The notes beneath the pieces were generated by a model. It was not told the origin of the DNA, did no database searches, and saw nothing but the letters and a program-made list of their open reading frames with translations. Position numbers and translations under genes: made by a program. Shown piece by piece: positions 35,378 to 46,753 of a DNA stretch of 64,000 bases. This stretch comes from Cavenderia fasciculata (lineage: Eukaryota; Evosea; Eumycetozoa; Acytosteliales; Cavenderiaceae), in assembly GCF_000203815.1 (NCBI RefSeq), contig NW_004457624.1, positions 2,294,001-2,358,000 on the forward strand, written 5' to 3'. Each line of letters starts with the position of its first letter. Positions within the stretch are counted from its first letter, which is position 1.

Positions 35378-35496
35378 ATTTATCCAAAACACTCTATTAA
35401 ATTTACCAAATTTGAAACAGTACTATCGATTTAATTTATTCAATAAAAACCATAAATCTCTCTTTAAAATATCTTCACTATATATTTATTTATTTA

Positions 35497-36430
35497 TCAA
35501 GTATTGTGTTCATCAAAGAAATCTGGTAGATCGAAATCCTCTAAACTTGGAGGGTTTTGGTTGACAGGTTTTGGAGATGGTTTAACAGCCTTGAATGGTT
35601 GGTGAAGAATACTCCATAAACTATTAACTTTTTTAGGACCAATTCCAGGGCACAATGAAACTGCCTCTTTTGAACTATCAAATAATTCTTTTATACTCTA
35701 CAATATTCAATATATAAATATTAATATCTTTTACTCTTTTCTTTTTATCTTTTTTCCTTTTTTTTTCATTTTTTTTTTCCTTTACATACACCAAAAGTAT
35801 TAATAAGATTTGTAGAGTCTGTTTTGTTTATAGATTTAAAAGTAGTTAAAACATCTTCAACCACAGACTTGTCCAAATCTGAATGTTTTGTTTTAATAAT
35901 GTCTGGTGATTTTTGGTCAAATAATTTAAAGGTTTGAATGTATCGAGCAACTTCAATCAAACTCCAACCAACGACAAGAGTCAAATTGTATACGATGCAC
36001 CAATGTGAAAGCTCTTCCAATAGTGGTACAGCCGAAGCCTCTTCGACATCGACAAGTACAAACAAGACACGTAATTCGTGAACACTTGATATAGCCTTGT
36101 TACGTTCACCAAGTTGAGCTGGTTGCAATCGATGATTTTTCAACGACAAGAATAATCCACATGAATCATGTGCCATTAAAAAATCTGGTTTAATATTTGA
36201 ATTGTATTCCCATTTTACAAGATTAAGAAATTGAATAATACCATTTCCTCTTAATCTTTCACTTACTATTAATGATGAAAATGAAAATGATTGAGAAACT
36301 ATAGAAGTTGTTGTAGTAGAAGGTGTTGGAGTTGGAGTTGGTGTTGGTGATCTTTGATAGATTTGTTTTGATATTTTAAGTGATATTGTTTTTTTAGTTA
36401 TTTGTGCATTTGGTAATATTGGTATTTGAC

Positions 36431-36503
<73 letters not shown>

Positions 36504-36830
36504 TACAGGTTGTATATTATTATTAGTAGTAGGTGTAGGAGTTGATTTTGGTTTTATTATTAAACTATTGTTATTATCAATAGAATTTGAAGGAGGAGTT
36601 GATGGTGTATCAATATCAATATCGATTGCTATAGGTTGTTGTTGTTGTTGTCTTTGTGGTTGTTGTTGTATTGATTGTTGTTGTATAGCAGGTTGTTGTT
36701 CTTTATGAGCTTTTTCATATAATTCTTTTTGAGCTCTAAGAGTTTCTATTGATAAAGGTTTTAATTTATCAACTTTATCATCATCATCATCATCATCAAA
36801 TTCTAAAATAAATGGTTTCTTTTGACTCAT
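35497..36830 (-). CDS. ercc1: DNA excision repair protein ERCC1
   Basis: Non-catalytic partner of XPF in nucleotide excision and interstrand-crosslink repair. Exons 36830-35790 and 35697-35497 join in phase 0 to 413 residues. The N-terminal 190 residues are low complexity (Gln, Asn, Thr-Pro), with a very long Asn run coded by an ATT/AAT microsatellite (about 36428-36504). The central domain (about 190-335) has SERLRGNGIIQFL, LFLSLKNHRL and LRVLFVLVDVEEA, matching ERCC1's nuclease-like fold. VNKTDS-type sequence (INKTDSTNLINTFG) leads into the helix-hairpin-helix end (LCPGIGPKKVNSLWSILHQPF), which pairs with XPF. Confidence 0.95.
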
Positions 36831-36990
36831 ATCTCTTTTAAATACATATAATTGTATATTTAAAAAGTTAGAAATGAATGATGATAATTAAATTCAAACA
36901 AACAAACCTTTTTCAAAGATCAAACTCTTCTCTTTTCGTTTTTCTTTTTTCATTCTTCATATTTATTATATTTACTTTTAAATTTATGTA

Positions 36991-38319
36991 ATGCAAATAG
37001 AGGAAGAAGAAAATCTTTGTTGTTATCAATGTGATACAATAATAAGAGGAATACAAAATGATTCAAAGAGTCTAGGAGATAGGGTAAAAGTACCACTTTG
37101 TGAATTATGTACAAGAGTGAATCAATTAAAATGGACACAATGGGATAGTATAGATGTATCGCTGACAATGGATGGAACGTTACAAGAGAAAAACAAGAGA
37201 TATGCATTGGTTACAGGTGGACGTATGAAGATTGGGTTTCATATTGCACTCAGACTACTCAAGAGTGGCTTTACAGTGATGGTGACGACTAGGTTTCCTT
37301 GGGTGGCTGCCAACTCTTACAAACAAGAACCAGACTATTCACAATGGGGTCATAGACTGCATGTATATGGAGTAGACTTTAGACATTTACCATCGGTTCA
37401 ATCACTCGTACAAAATGTAATCAAAACATTCCCTCGTTTGGATATTCTAATCAACAATGCTGCTCAAACTATTCGTCGTCCAAGAGCCTACTATCATTCA
37501 CTTTTAAATCAAGAACAAAGTTTAATAGAAAATAATCAATCAAATCAATTACAATCTCATTTTATTCAATCTTTAAAAGATTTAAAGTTAAATGAAGAAA
37601 AGGATGGAGAAAAGGATAGAGAGGGAGAAATAATTAATTTTCATGTTATGGAATGTTCAAAAATGACGCAAATAGAATTATTAGAACATGATAAAGATAG
37701 TAGAGATGATAAATTATATCCAGTTGGAAGAATGGATGTTAGTGGACAACAAGTAGATATGAGAAAAAAGACAACATGGAGAGAAACTATTCAAGAAACA
37801 AGTCCAATTGAATTGTTGGAAGTTCAGCTAATCAATTGTACAGTGCCATTTATGCTCATTTCACAATTAAGTCATTTAATGACTAGACCAACCGATACAC
37901 AAACACATTACAATGATAATTGGAGATTTATAATCAATGTATCAGCACAAGAAGGATCATTTACAAGTCATTCTCATGGTAGAGGTATTCATGTTCATAG
38001 TAATATGGCCAAAGCATCACTCAATATGATGACCTATTCAATCGCTGAGAGTTATCTAGCCAAATCAATTTATGTTTGTGGAGTAGATACTGGATGGTGT
38101 TCAAAAATGACAGCTCAAGATCATAATGCAAGAAGTGTTCCTTTAAATGATCGTGATGGTGCTTGTCGCATATTGGATCCAATATTTCAACTACTCTCTT
38201 CAAACAACGAATCTGATCAAGAATCAAAACAATTAAAAACTGCTGGATTTATGTTTCGTCATTATAGACTTGAAAATAATAATGATTATAGTGGTAAATA
38301 TAATGGTCCAATTGTTTAA
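36991..38319 (+). CDS. Short-chain dehydrogenase/reductase-like protein with cysteine-rich N-terminus
   Basis: Single exon, 442 residues. The N-terminus has two Cys pairs (CCYQC and CELC), a possible zinc site. The Rossmann part begins ALVTGGRMKIGFHIALRLL, a TGGRxxIG variant of the SDR glycine motif. LDILINNAAQTIRRPR is the NNA motif. At the active site, where classical SDRs have YxxxK, this protein reads HVHSNMAKASLNMMT: Lys is kept, Tyr is replaced by Ser. The same Asn-Met-Ala-Lys pattern occurs in a divergent SDR group of plants and fungi as I recall it. A charged insert of about 100 residues sits between the NNA motif and the central beta strand. Function is unknown; it may not be a standard oxidoreductase. 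Confidence 0.8.
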   Translation: MQIEEEENLCCYQCDTIIRGIQNDSKSLGDRVKVPLCELCTRVNQLKWTQWDSIDVSLTMDGTLQEKNKRYALVTGGRMKIGFHIALRLLKSGFTVMVTTRFPWVAANSYKQEPDYSQWGHRLHVYGVDFRHLPSVQSLVQNVIKTFPRLDILINNAAQTIRRPRAYYHSLLNQEQSLIENNQSNQLQSHFIQSLKDLKLNEEKDGEKDREGEIINFHVMECSKMTQIELLEHDKDSRDDKLYPVGRMDVSGQQVDMRKKTTWRETIQETSPIELLEVQLINCTVPFMLISQLSHLMTRPTDTQTHYNDNWRFIINVSAQEGSFTSHSHGRGIHVHSNMAKASLNMMTYSIAESYLAKSIYVCGVDTGWCSKMTAQDHNARSVPLNDRDGACRILDPIFQLLSSNNESDQESKQLKTAGFMFRHYRLENNNDYSGKYNGPIV

Positions 38320-38336
38320 AAACAATAATAATAAAT

Positions 38337-39080
38337 TTATATAATATCTTGTTTATTATTCAATGTGAATAGTTGTTGATGAATTTGTGCTTGTTTAGCT
38401 CTCGTATTTCTTTTGTTAAATATAAAATTTGGTGATGATGGTGATACAGATGATGATGAATATGAAGTAGGTGAATTTTTTGTTATCGTAGTAGTAGTAG
38501 AGGTTGCTATTGTTATTGGTCTATTTATATTATTATTATTGGTTGGAATGATTTGTAATCCTTTTTCGTCGTTTTCATTTTCCTTTTCTTTTTCCTTTTC
38601 ATCTAGTCTTGATTGATATAAATCATTTAAATAATTGTCATTGATTGTAAAACTATTTATAATTTCATTTAATTGTTTGATATTGGTACCATTTGTAATC
38701 ATTGAACTACTACTACTACCATTTCTATAGGTATAGGCAGCAGAAGATCTTTTGAATTTGTTGTTGTTGTTGTTTTTGGTAGATTTCTTTTCCAGTTGTG
38801 ATTTTGATACCAATTCCATTCCATTATTACTTTCATAGGATGATGGTGATGATAGGTCAATGAAATCACGATAATAATCTTGATCATCATCTTCACTATA
38901 ATCAAATATCTCCTCGGTATTGTGTGAACTTGAACAATTATCATCAAATGATCGATATGATGATTTATCATCTTGTTGTTGGTTTGGATTATTTTCATCA
39001 TCTGAATCCAATTCCCTATCACTATCGTCAATAATGACAAAGTGTAGGGATGCTTTTTGATTTATAAAGTCGTCTGTCAT
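38337..39080 (-). CDS. Acidic low-complexity hypothetical protein
   Basis: Single-exon ORF of 247 residues, not recognised. The start (MTDDFINQKASLHFVIIDDS) is mixed and acidic. The middle is rich in Asp, Ser and Asn, and the C-terminus has a basic patch (FNKRNTRAKQAQIHQQ) after a Ser/Pro run. It converges with the SDR-like gene, the two stops being only about 18 bases apart. That supports it as a real, tightly packed gene. Intrinsic disorder is likely throughout. Confidence 0.55.
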   Translation of the reverse strand: MTDDFINQKASLHFVIIDDSDRELDSDDENNPNQQQDDKSSYRSFDDNCSSSHNTEEIFDYSEDDDQDYYRDFIDLSSPSSYESNNGMELVSKSQLEKKSTKNNNNNKFKRSSAAYTYRNGSSSSSMITNGTNIKQLNEIINSFTINDNYLNDLYQSRLDEKEKEKENENDEKGLQIIPTNNNNINRPITIATSTTTTITKNSPTSYSSSSVSPSSPNFIFNKRNTRAKQAQIHQQLFTLNNKQDII

Positions 39081-40032
39081 TTTAAAAAAAAAAAGATGGA
39101 AAAAAATAAAGAAATAAAGAGAATAAAATAAAAAAAAAGGTAGAGAGAGAGAGAGAAAAGAAAATAAATATACTACTTTCTACTCCTACTCTAGACAAAC
39201 GCGTTTAAATAAAAATAAATAAAAACTATAGTGTGAGGGGCGTTAAACTGTAAAAAAAAAAAAAAATATATATAATATAAAGATAGGATAAATAATATAT
39301 TATTATAAACTTTTAAATGAAGAGATTTAAAATTTGGTGTTGTTTTTAATAAATAGATACAATAGATTTATACAAAGAGAGAGGGTATGTAGGAATATGC
39401 AGAGGTGGTAGTGATTATACAATAATGTAATGATACTTTTTTAAAATAAATATATACAAATATGAAAAGAGAGTTGATACAACAATGATGATAAAGAAAG
39501 AAAAAGAAAAAAGGTGTTGTGATTTATATCATGGTTTAATCTAAATGATGATCGTCGGTATGATTTTGGGTAAGGTTAATGTATGTTGTTTTTAAAGATA
39601 TATTGATTTAAACATCTTTCATGTTGTTGTTATTGTTGTATGTATATATATAAAGATAAAAAGGGTGTTAATCTTTGTTAAATCTTGATTGATTGGTTGA
39701 TTAATTAATTAATTGGGTTTAGGTTGTTGTGATTTCTATTGATGCATTTGTGATTATTTATTTATTTATTTATGTGTATGTATATGTGCAAAACTTTTGA
39801 GATATATAATGAAAAAGAGATTGTGATAGGATTATGCTGAGTATACTTTGCAGGTTCCCCGCTAAAAAAAACAATTTTCATTTATTTTTTTTATTTTTCA
39901 CCACTCATGTGTCATGACGCACCAATTTGGGTAAAGTAATTCCCTCTTTTTTTTTTTTCGGAAACCCAATCCTTTTTTTTTTTTTATTTGTTTTGGGTTT
40001 TTGATTTAGCTTTCCTTTTGCTTTTGCTGTAT
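39081..40032. other. AT-rich spacer, no gene seen
   Basis: About 950 bases with A-runs, a GA run near 39140-39160, TTTA repeats near 39760 and T-runs near 39945-39985. No ORF of note in either strand and no clear RNA structure. Confidence 0.6.
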
Positions 40033-41445
40033 CTACTTAAAATTCTTTGTATTTTTAATTTGTTGAAAAGCTTTATCGGCTTGATCTAAAACTTGATCCT
40101 TTTTACAAAAACAAAAGCGAGCATAGTTGGCTGGAAGATGGGCATGTTCCTCACTGTAAAAGGCAGAGATGGGAATGGCGGTGACTCCGATATCGGTGGT
40201 GAGCCAACGACAAACGTTCCAGTCACGAAGATGTTTACCCATACCCGTGATGGAGCTGGATTGACCTTCGTCACCTTGCAAATGGATGCGAGAAGTGTCA
40301 CCTAGTACAAAATAGGTGCCTTGAGGTACGACAGGGTCCAAACCAGCCTGACGCAACGAGGTGACGAGTCGGTCACGCTTGCCTTGATACATTTGTGCGA
40401 GTTCTTTGAGATAGTCTCTATGAAGAGTCTCTTCGAGTGCAATGGCCACCGCTTCTTGTGATGGAGTGTGTACAGAGAATGGGATGTATTGGTGGACGTT
40501 GGCTATGGCCGATATAATGTTTTTGGGTCCGATACACCATCCAATCTTCCACCCGGTAATGGAAAAGGTCTTGCCTGCAGAACCTACCGTGATGGTACGA
40601 TCATACATATCCTTGATCGTAGCAAATCGTTCGTGTTTGATACCGTCATACGTCATCCATTCATACACTTCATCAGAGATGACTGTTACTTGTGGATGAC
40701 GTTTGACAATCTCTGCAATACGTTCTAGTTCTGCACGAGACCATACCTTTCCAACTGGATTGTGTGGATTGTTGAGTAATAATACTCTAGTCTTTGGTGT
40801 AAATGCCTTTTCAAATTCATCCCAATCCAATTCCCAATTGGCAGATGAACGTGCGTCTGTTACATTCTTTCGTGGTTGTTCACGTAATGGGACGTGTTTA
40901 GATACACCTCCAGCCATGACAACGGCTCCACTATATATATCAAAAAAGGGTTCAATGAGAATCACCTCATCGCCTTGACCAACACATGTTTGAATGGCAC
41001 AAAAGATTGCTTCCGATGCTCCGACTGTTGTCACCACTTCGGTGGTTGGTTCAATCGTTCTCTCAAAGTATGGTGAATACACTTTAGAGATTGCATTTAC
41101 CAATCTCAAGTGTCCTGGACTACGTGCATATTGATTGAATCCTCCAGTCTCTACTGTCTTTGCTAATGCATCTGATACAAATTGTGGTGGTTCAAAATCT
41201 GGGAATCCTTGTCCCAAATTAATTGATTTATGTTTAATTGATAATGGTGAGAATTCTAAAATAGAAAAGAAAAGTACAGTAAAGAAAGAATGAAAGAGAG
41301 TTAAGAAAGAAGATAAGAGAGATAAAAAGATATGTGTATATAATAACATACCTACCCAAACTGATGGTCCAAAGTGACTTGCTTGAGGACTAGGTACAAA
41401 TTTATATGCTGTATTTGACATTAGTTGTAATGATCTTTTAATCAT
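40033..41445 (-). CDS. ccbl: Kynurenine aminotransferase / cysteine-S-conjugate beta-lyase
   Basis: PLP-dependent fold-type I transaminase converting kynurenine to kynurenic acid and able to cleave cysteine conjugates. Exons 41445-41352 and 41255-40033 join across a 96-nt in-frame intron; splicing restores VWVEFSPL, the family's usual sequence, giving 438 residues. INLGQGFPDF and GGFNQYARSPGHLRL are substrate and cofactor contacts. NNPHNPVGKVW and ISDEVYEWM are the PLP phosphate and pyridine contacts. SAGKTFSITGWKIGW carries the Schiff-base lysine. The first 20 residues (MIKRSLQLMSNTAYKF) could serve as a weak mitochondrial leader, with an alternative start at the second Met. Confidence 0.94.
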   Translation of the reverse strand: MIKRSLQLMSNTAYKFVPSPQASHFGPSVWVGMLLYTHIFLSLLSSFLTLFHSFFTVLFFSILEFSPLSIKHKSINLGQGFPDFEPPQFVSDALAKTVETGGFNQYARSPGHLRLVNAISKVYSPYFERTIEPTTEVVTTVGASEAIFCAIQTCVGQGDEVILIEPFFDIYSGAVVMAGGVSKHVPLREQPRKNVTDARSSANWELDWDEFEKAFTPKTRVLLLNNPHNPVGKVWSRAELERIAEIVKRHPQVTVISDEVYEWMTYDGIKHERFATIKDMYDRTITVGSAGKTFSITGWKIGWCIGPKNIISAIANVHQYIPFSVHTPSQEAVAIALEETLHRDYLKELAQMYQGKRDRLVTSLRQAGLDPVVPQGTYFVLGDTSRIHLQGDEGQSSSITGMGKHLRDWNVCRWLTTDIGVTAIPISAFYSEEHAHLPANYARFCFCKKDQVLDQADKAFQQIKNTKNFK

Positions 41446-41787
41446 AATAATAATAACTGCTAGTATACTATGTTATTTAAAGTAAGTGTGTGAGAGTGTG
41501 TATATATAAAAATAAAATGAATTCTATAAAAAAAATAATTTTACCTTTTTTAGAATAAGATGAACTTGACACGAAGAAGATTATTCATTTTCTTTTTGGT
41601 TTTTTTTTTTTAAATATCTGTTTTTTTTATTTTATTTATTTAAAAAATAGTAAGTTTTGTAATGATTATTATTATTATTATTACAACAAAAAAAGGGTAT
41701 TGGTGGTGTTAATATATTATATCTATTTGTGAAATTATTAGCGTGTGGGGTTTTATATTATTATGTATATGTATATTTATCTCTATC
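41446..41787. other. Short spacer with ATT microsatellite
   Basis: The 5' flank of the aminotransferase gene meets the 3' flank of the BAR gene here. Holds T-runs near 41600 and an ATT repeat near 41670. Nothing coding seen. Confidence 0.5.
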
Positions 41788-43670
41788 TTAATATTGACGA
41801 TTATTAATTTGATTTGCAGCAGCATTACCAGCAGCATTTTGAACAGTTTCATTACGAGCAGCAAAACCAAAACCTTTACCAGCTGCACCTTGAACCTTGG
41901 AGTTGGAAGCAGCAGACTTTAGATAAGGATTACTGGTATTGTTGGCAATTTGACCACCAACTTGACCTTGAACTCTTGGATCGTTGGCCTTGTTGGCAGC
42001 GGCATTACCAGCAGCTCTTTGATATTCTGGATTGGTCACCACTGAAGTTGCGTATCCATTGGCTTGTTCATTTACAAAATCTGAATCATATGATTGTTGT
42101 GGGTTGTATTGTGGTGGTTGATATTGTTGATGTTGTTGTTGTTGTTGTTGTTGTTGAGGTGGTTGATATTGAGTTGGTGGTTGGTATTGACTTGGTGGTT
42201 GATATTGGGTTGGTGGTTGGTATTGACTGGGTGGTTGGTATTGTGTGGTTGGAGCAGATGGTAATTGTGGGCGACCTCCAGTTGGACGTGGGGGGGGTGG
42301 TCCTTGTTGATCTTGTTGAGCTGGAAGTTTATATACTCCTGGGCCTGGGTATACACCTGGTGCTGATGGGCGTGGTGGAGGTGGTCCTGCTTGATGTGAT
42401 GGTTGTGGAGGTGCTGGTCTTGGTGGAGCTGCTTGTTGTGGTGGTTGATAGGATGGTTGGTGTGGAGCTGGTCTTGGTGGAGCAGCTTGTGGTGGTTGAT
42501 ATTGTACTGAAACTGGTCTTGGTGGTGGTGCAGCTTGTTGAGGTGGTTGATATGATGGTTGTGGAGGTTGATAGGATGGTTGTGGTGGTTGATATGTTTG
42601 TTGTTGAGGTGGTTGATAAGCTGGTTGAGGTGGTTGATAAGAGTCATGACCATTACCATTATATTGTTGTTGATTATTGTTTGCACCATTTGGAATAGGA
42701 GGAGAAGAAGACTTTCTAAGTGAAAGTGGTGGTGGAGGATTATCAAATGATTTACCAATTGATTCTTGAGTTGTATAGGAAGTTGGAGCTACACCTACTA
42801 GATCCTTGACAGGGTTAAAGTAAGGTGGATTCTTTTCAAGGAGAGCAGTATGTTTCGAGTGGTTGGTAGAGATACTGGTAAAGAGGTATCCAAGTGATAG
42901 GATGATGTTTTGGAGTGGACGGTCAAATTGGCTCTGCTTGTCCTCAAAGAATTGTGAAATATCCGACAAGAGCTTATAGTTTAGCACGTCGTATTGCTCC
43001 TTTTTGGCATTGTAAAAGTTTTGTTCATTTGGTAGTTTGTGTGGGTCTTTGGATGGCTTGGCCTGTAGATCCTTGATCTTACCAGCCGATCTATCCAACT
43101 CTCCCACGACACCATCACGATCCAAAATCGATTCACGAATAAACTTTATACGTGCAACATATTGTTGTAAGAGGTCGTAATTGGTCTTTTGACTCTCTAC
43201 CCAATCATTAAATGAAAATTCTACTTGTTTCAATACTTCTGTAGTATAAATACATAATGGATGATCAGATACAAAGTATTTTTGTATATTCTTGTTTAAA
43301 CTACTTGGATCAATAAATGTTTCTTTAAGATTGAAAAACAAAAAAGAGGATGTTAGAGTTGATGTATTGTTATTTATACTTTTCATCCTTTTCCTTCTTT
43401 CTACTACTACATACTCTTTAAATTTTTATCATGTTTGACAAGTGATTGATAGGTATTGTTTGTTGCTTCAGAGAATGCAGTAAACTCTCTTCTTGCAGTT
43501 TCAAAGTTTGTATCTGTTGTTTTAGGTCCATTTGAAAATGCATTTACAACCTTTTGTTTTTAAAATATATATATATATATATTGTTAATCATCATATGTC
43601 TAAGAGTACTGATCAAAACTAAAATAGAACAACTTACATTATTCTTAAATTTACTAAATGTATTTTTCAT
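41788..43670 (-). CDS. BAR-domain protein with Pro/Gln-rich tail
   Basis: Exons 43670-43638, 43550-43415 and 43322-41788 join in phase to 567 residues. The start (MKNTFSKFKNN) fits an amphipathic N-terminal helix followed by NFETARREFTAFSEATN. Residues about 1-215 form an all-helical block with arfaptin/amphiphysin-like spacing (KYFVSDHPL, FSFNDWVESQKTNYDLLQQYVARI, FFEDKQSQFDRPLQNIILSLGYL). It would bind and bend membranes as a dimer. Residues about 240-460 are Tyr-Gln-Pro-Pro repeats, a likely SH3 or WW ligand. The last 90 residues repeat AAGNAAAN-type motifs (GNAAANKAND, KVQGAAGKGFG, GNAAANQINN), a small Ala/Gly/Asn module I cannot name. Confidence 0.82.
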
Positions 43671-44239
43671 TCTTCTATTCTATTCTATCTCTATATTCTA
43701 TCTCTCTGTCTATGCTAATAAATAAATAAGTAATTATACAACAAACAATGGTGTTTTAACAATAATATATATTAAAAAGAGTGTGAAATTTGTTTAGGGA
43801 GTATTTTGAAACCCCAATTATGAGAATTTCTAAAAGTTATCATAAAACTACTGCCACATCGGCTCAAAAACAATGAGGTTTTTTTCGTTTTGCAGCAGTT
43901 ATCAAAAACAGGAGTGGTCTCTTGTGTGTTTCTTCAATAAGGATGCTTACTGGTCAACGTTTCATTTGAAACCAAACCATTGTTTGATTGAAACAAGAGT
44001 CTTGGAATTGCCAGATCCAGCAAATATTTTCGAAAATAGAAAAGGGTTTAGTTGTGTTTATTATTATTATTATTATAAGGTTTATCATAGCACAATTTGA
44101 TGATGGTTGATGATGATAGTTGATGACATTTTGATGGTGTTATATAGAGTTATAGTAGTATATTATTATTATTCTGGTTTTTAATTGATCTAATTAAATA
44201 TATATATTTCCTTATTGTTGAATTAAATTTTAGATTAAT
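43671..44239. other. Spacer with a short unexplained ORF
   Basis: Between the BAR gene and DGAT1. A plus-strand ORF (43873-44100, 75 codons) has non-repetitive composition in its first 60 residues (WSLVCFFNKDAYWSTF), ending in a Tyr run from an ATT repeat. No splice partners or family recognised; it may be a gene relic. Confidence 0.35.
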
Positions 44240-45952
44240 TTAGATTTGGATTGGATGATTTTTGTTATAAATTTCATTAAATTGCATTGAATACAAAAGT
44301 GACACAAATGGTTGTCCAATAAATACTGTAATCCACATTATTACATTGCCAAATCTTGTTTTTTGGAATATTGGTAATTGTGTGAAATATACTAATCCAA
44401 CTATGGAAAAAAATGGAAAAAGGTTAATAACCTTTGGGAATATTTTTGTTTCTTTTTGTTTGCTTAACATACTTTGAAGTAACATTGTAGTTGATAAAAT
44501 TGGTCGAACAAATCTAAATGAAATGATCATCACAATTTCGTGCAATAATGCAGATAAAAGAAAAGTAGAGACCATGGCCCAGAATTTGTTGAGTTTAATG
44601 GTATGCATACTATCGGTATACACGTGGCGACTCATAAAGCGGTAAACAGGTTTATTCCATCTACGCCACCACATGTCAAAGGTGGTTGCATTCCACCAAT
44701 CTTGATAGAACTCTCTGTCGGCATACTTGGTAATCTCGGCAAAGATATTCAACAGACAATGGAATACTCCATAGAATCCCAACATCCATAAACTCATAGA
44801 TGGTAATGATAATTGAACCAATATAATTAAAAATGATTCAGTTCCACATTCTCTATAAAATGGTGTTGTCAAATTTACTAATAAAAAAAAAAATAAGTAA
44901 TTTGAGATTGGTGGAATGCAACCACCTTTGACATGTGGTGGCGTCGATGGAATAAACCTGTGAACCTGTGAGTCGTTCAGGCCAGTCCACAAATTACTAC
45001 CTATTTTTTTTTCTTTTTTTTTTTACTTACACATTAAATAGAAAACAAAAAAAGTACCAAAACCAGCAAGTACCTCTTTCAAGATATAAGATGGACGAAT
45101 TGATTTTGTTTTTGGGAATGAAGTTTCAAAGACTAGAGTTGGAGCAACCATAAAGTATAAAAAGTGTGAAAATGATACATTGGGTATTAAATCTTTTCTA
45201 GTGACTGGAGAATTGTTAGAGGTTGCTTTAACACCTCCCTTTTTCAAGAAATAATTTGTATGCCAATAAGAATGATTCTTTAATGAATATACACATAATT
45301 GTAATCCGTATCCTCCACTTAGAACTATAAAAATGAAATGTTAGAAAGAGAAAAATATAATTATATTTTTGATTTCTTACTAGGAGATAATTCATAAGAA
45401 AAAAGATAGGACATTGATACTGGGAATGCAACCAATTGCCATAGACAATATAATACTATAGATATTCTATTGGGGATGTAACCTTTGACCATTAATCTTG
45501 TTTGAATGTAATTGACTTGTGAAAACAAAAACAACCCAACCGATAGGATCAATCCACAATGCCAATTCTTTGTTAGAGTCCAAAACAATTCCATATCAAC
45601 AATGACACCCTTTTCTTTGTACATTTGTGCCATAATTGAAAATCCTGCCATTACATAGGCCAAAGCAATATAATTAAATGTTCCCCATTGTATATTTGCC
45701 ATTTCTGGTGATCTACAAAGAAAAAGTTAATTTAGACAGAATCAGATATAGATTTAGGTTTAGAGACACATACGTTAATAATGATTCTCTTGGTTTTGAT
45801 AATGCAGAGAATCTTTCCAATGATGGAGAATGAGGTGGAGTATTCAATAATACCTTATTATTGAGTCCAAGTAAACTTGGTTTTGCTTCAATTGTCTCTG
45901 ACCCTCCATGATTACTTGTATTTACTCCATCTTTTACTTTTCTTTTTATTGT

Positions 45953-45986
<34 letters not shown>

Positions 45987-46030
45987 GTATGATTACTACT
46001 ATCTTTATGATTATTTTCAGTTGACATCAT
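44240..46030 (-). CDS. dgat1: Diacylglycerol O-acyltransferase 1 (MBOAT family)
   Basis: ER multi-pass enzyme that makes triacylglycerol from diacylglycerol and acyl-CoA. Exons 46030-45774, 45712-45381, 45324-45031 and 44877-44240 join in phase to 506 residues. The N-terminal 90 residues are Ser-rich and cytosolic, with the family's SLLGLNNKVLLN region. Then come eight or nine hydrophobic segments. Diagnostic motifs are REFYQDWWNA (FYxDWWN, acyl-CoA contact) and LLHEIVM, which carries the catalytic His. The C-terminus FGNVIMWITVFIGQPFVSLLYS fits DGAT1 rather than sterol acyltransferase. The third intron contains an inverted copy of part of exon 4, described separately. Confidence 0.93.
44646..44961. 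repeat. 57-bp inverted repeat, exon 4 versus intron 3 of DGAT1
   Basis: The intron segment 44905-44961 is the reverse complement of exon segment 44646-44702, with one mismatch in 57. The exon arm codes for the DWWNATTFDMWWRRWNKP region containing the acyltransferase motif. In the unspliced transcript the two arms could form a long hairpin with a loop of about 200 nt. Confidence 0.95.
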
Positions 46031-46753
46031 TTTTGATGATACCAATTAATTGCTTATACTATGAAGACTATATATTATTATTACTGTTTTAATACTACTG
46101 ATACTACTTATACTTCTACTTATTAACTGATAAAGGATAATGACTATAGTTAGTTAGTTCGTTAGGTAGACAGACAAAGGTTACAAAAAGAAGGGAACAA
46201 AGTTGTTGCGTTAAATTAAAAATTTAATTTAAAAAATACGAGAGGACAAAAAAGTTGTTGTACTGTTGTCCAAAAGAGGTAAGTTGATTCGAAGGTTGTC
46301 GAATAAAAATGATGATGATGATGACAATGATGATGAGAAATGACGCAAATTGTTTGTGTTACGACCTGTTGTTTTATATATATTTTGTTTTAAAAACATT
46401 CTACCATTGATGGTGATGATGGTTTTCTAACATTCTTGAATAATTATGATAATGACATACCCTTTGTCTTTTTTCAAAAAATATAGATATTTTCCTATTT
46501 TTTTTTTATTCTAGAATTAGTAAATAATTAAATTATTATTATTATTACTACGATGAAAGAGTGAGAGATAGATGGATGGGTGGAATAGGCAATGATGAGT
46601 GAGTGCGAAGTGTTGGTGTTACAAATATTTATTCTCTGTACCCCATTCTTTTTACACTTTTACATTTTTTTTTTGTTTAATTTATTTAGTACCGTATGTG
46701 TGTGATTTATTAATAATATTAATATTATTTAGATATATTAAATTATATCCCTA
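46031..46753. other. Spacer between DGAT1 and phosphotransferase genes
   Basis: About 720 bases, the promoter side of DGAT1 and the 3' side of the neighbour. It holds a GATGAT run near 46310-46335 and ATT repeats near 46535. Nothing coding seen. Confidence 0.5.

Noticed and set aside
30840-35480. LTR retrotransposon or DIRS element
   Set aside because: No long terminal repeats, integrase, protease or tyrosine recombinase motifs were seen; all retroelement pieces here are LINE-type with A-tails.
40093-41076. Plus-strand ORFs over the aminotransferase gene
   Set aside because: Antisense shadows of a well-supported PLP enzyme.
41814-42758. Long ORFs on both strands over the BAR gene tail
   Set aside because: Frame shadows of the Tyr-Gln-Pro-Pro repeat; the minus-frame protein with spliced N-terminal BAR exons is the coherent reading.
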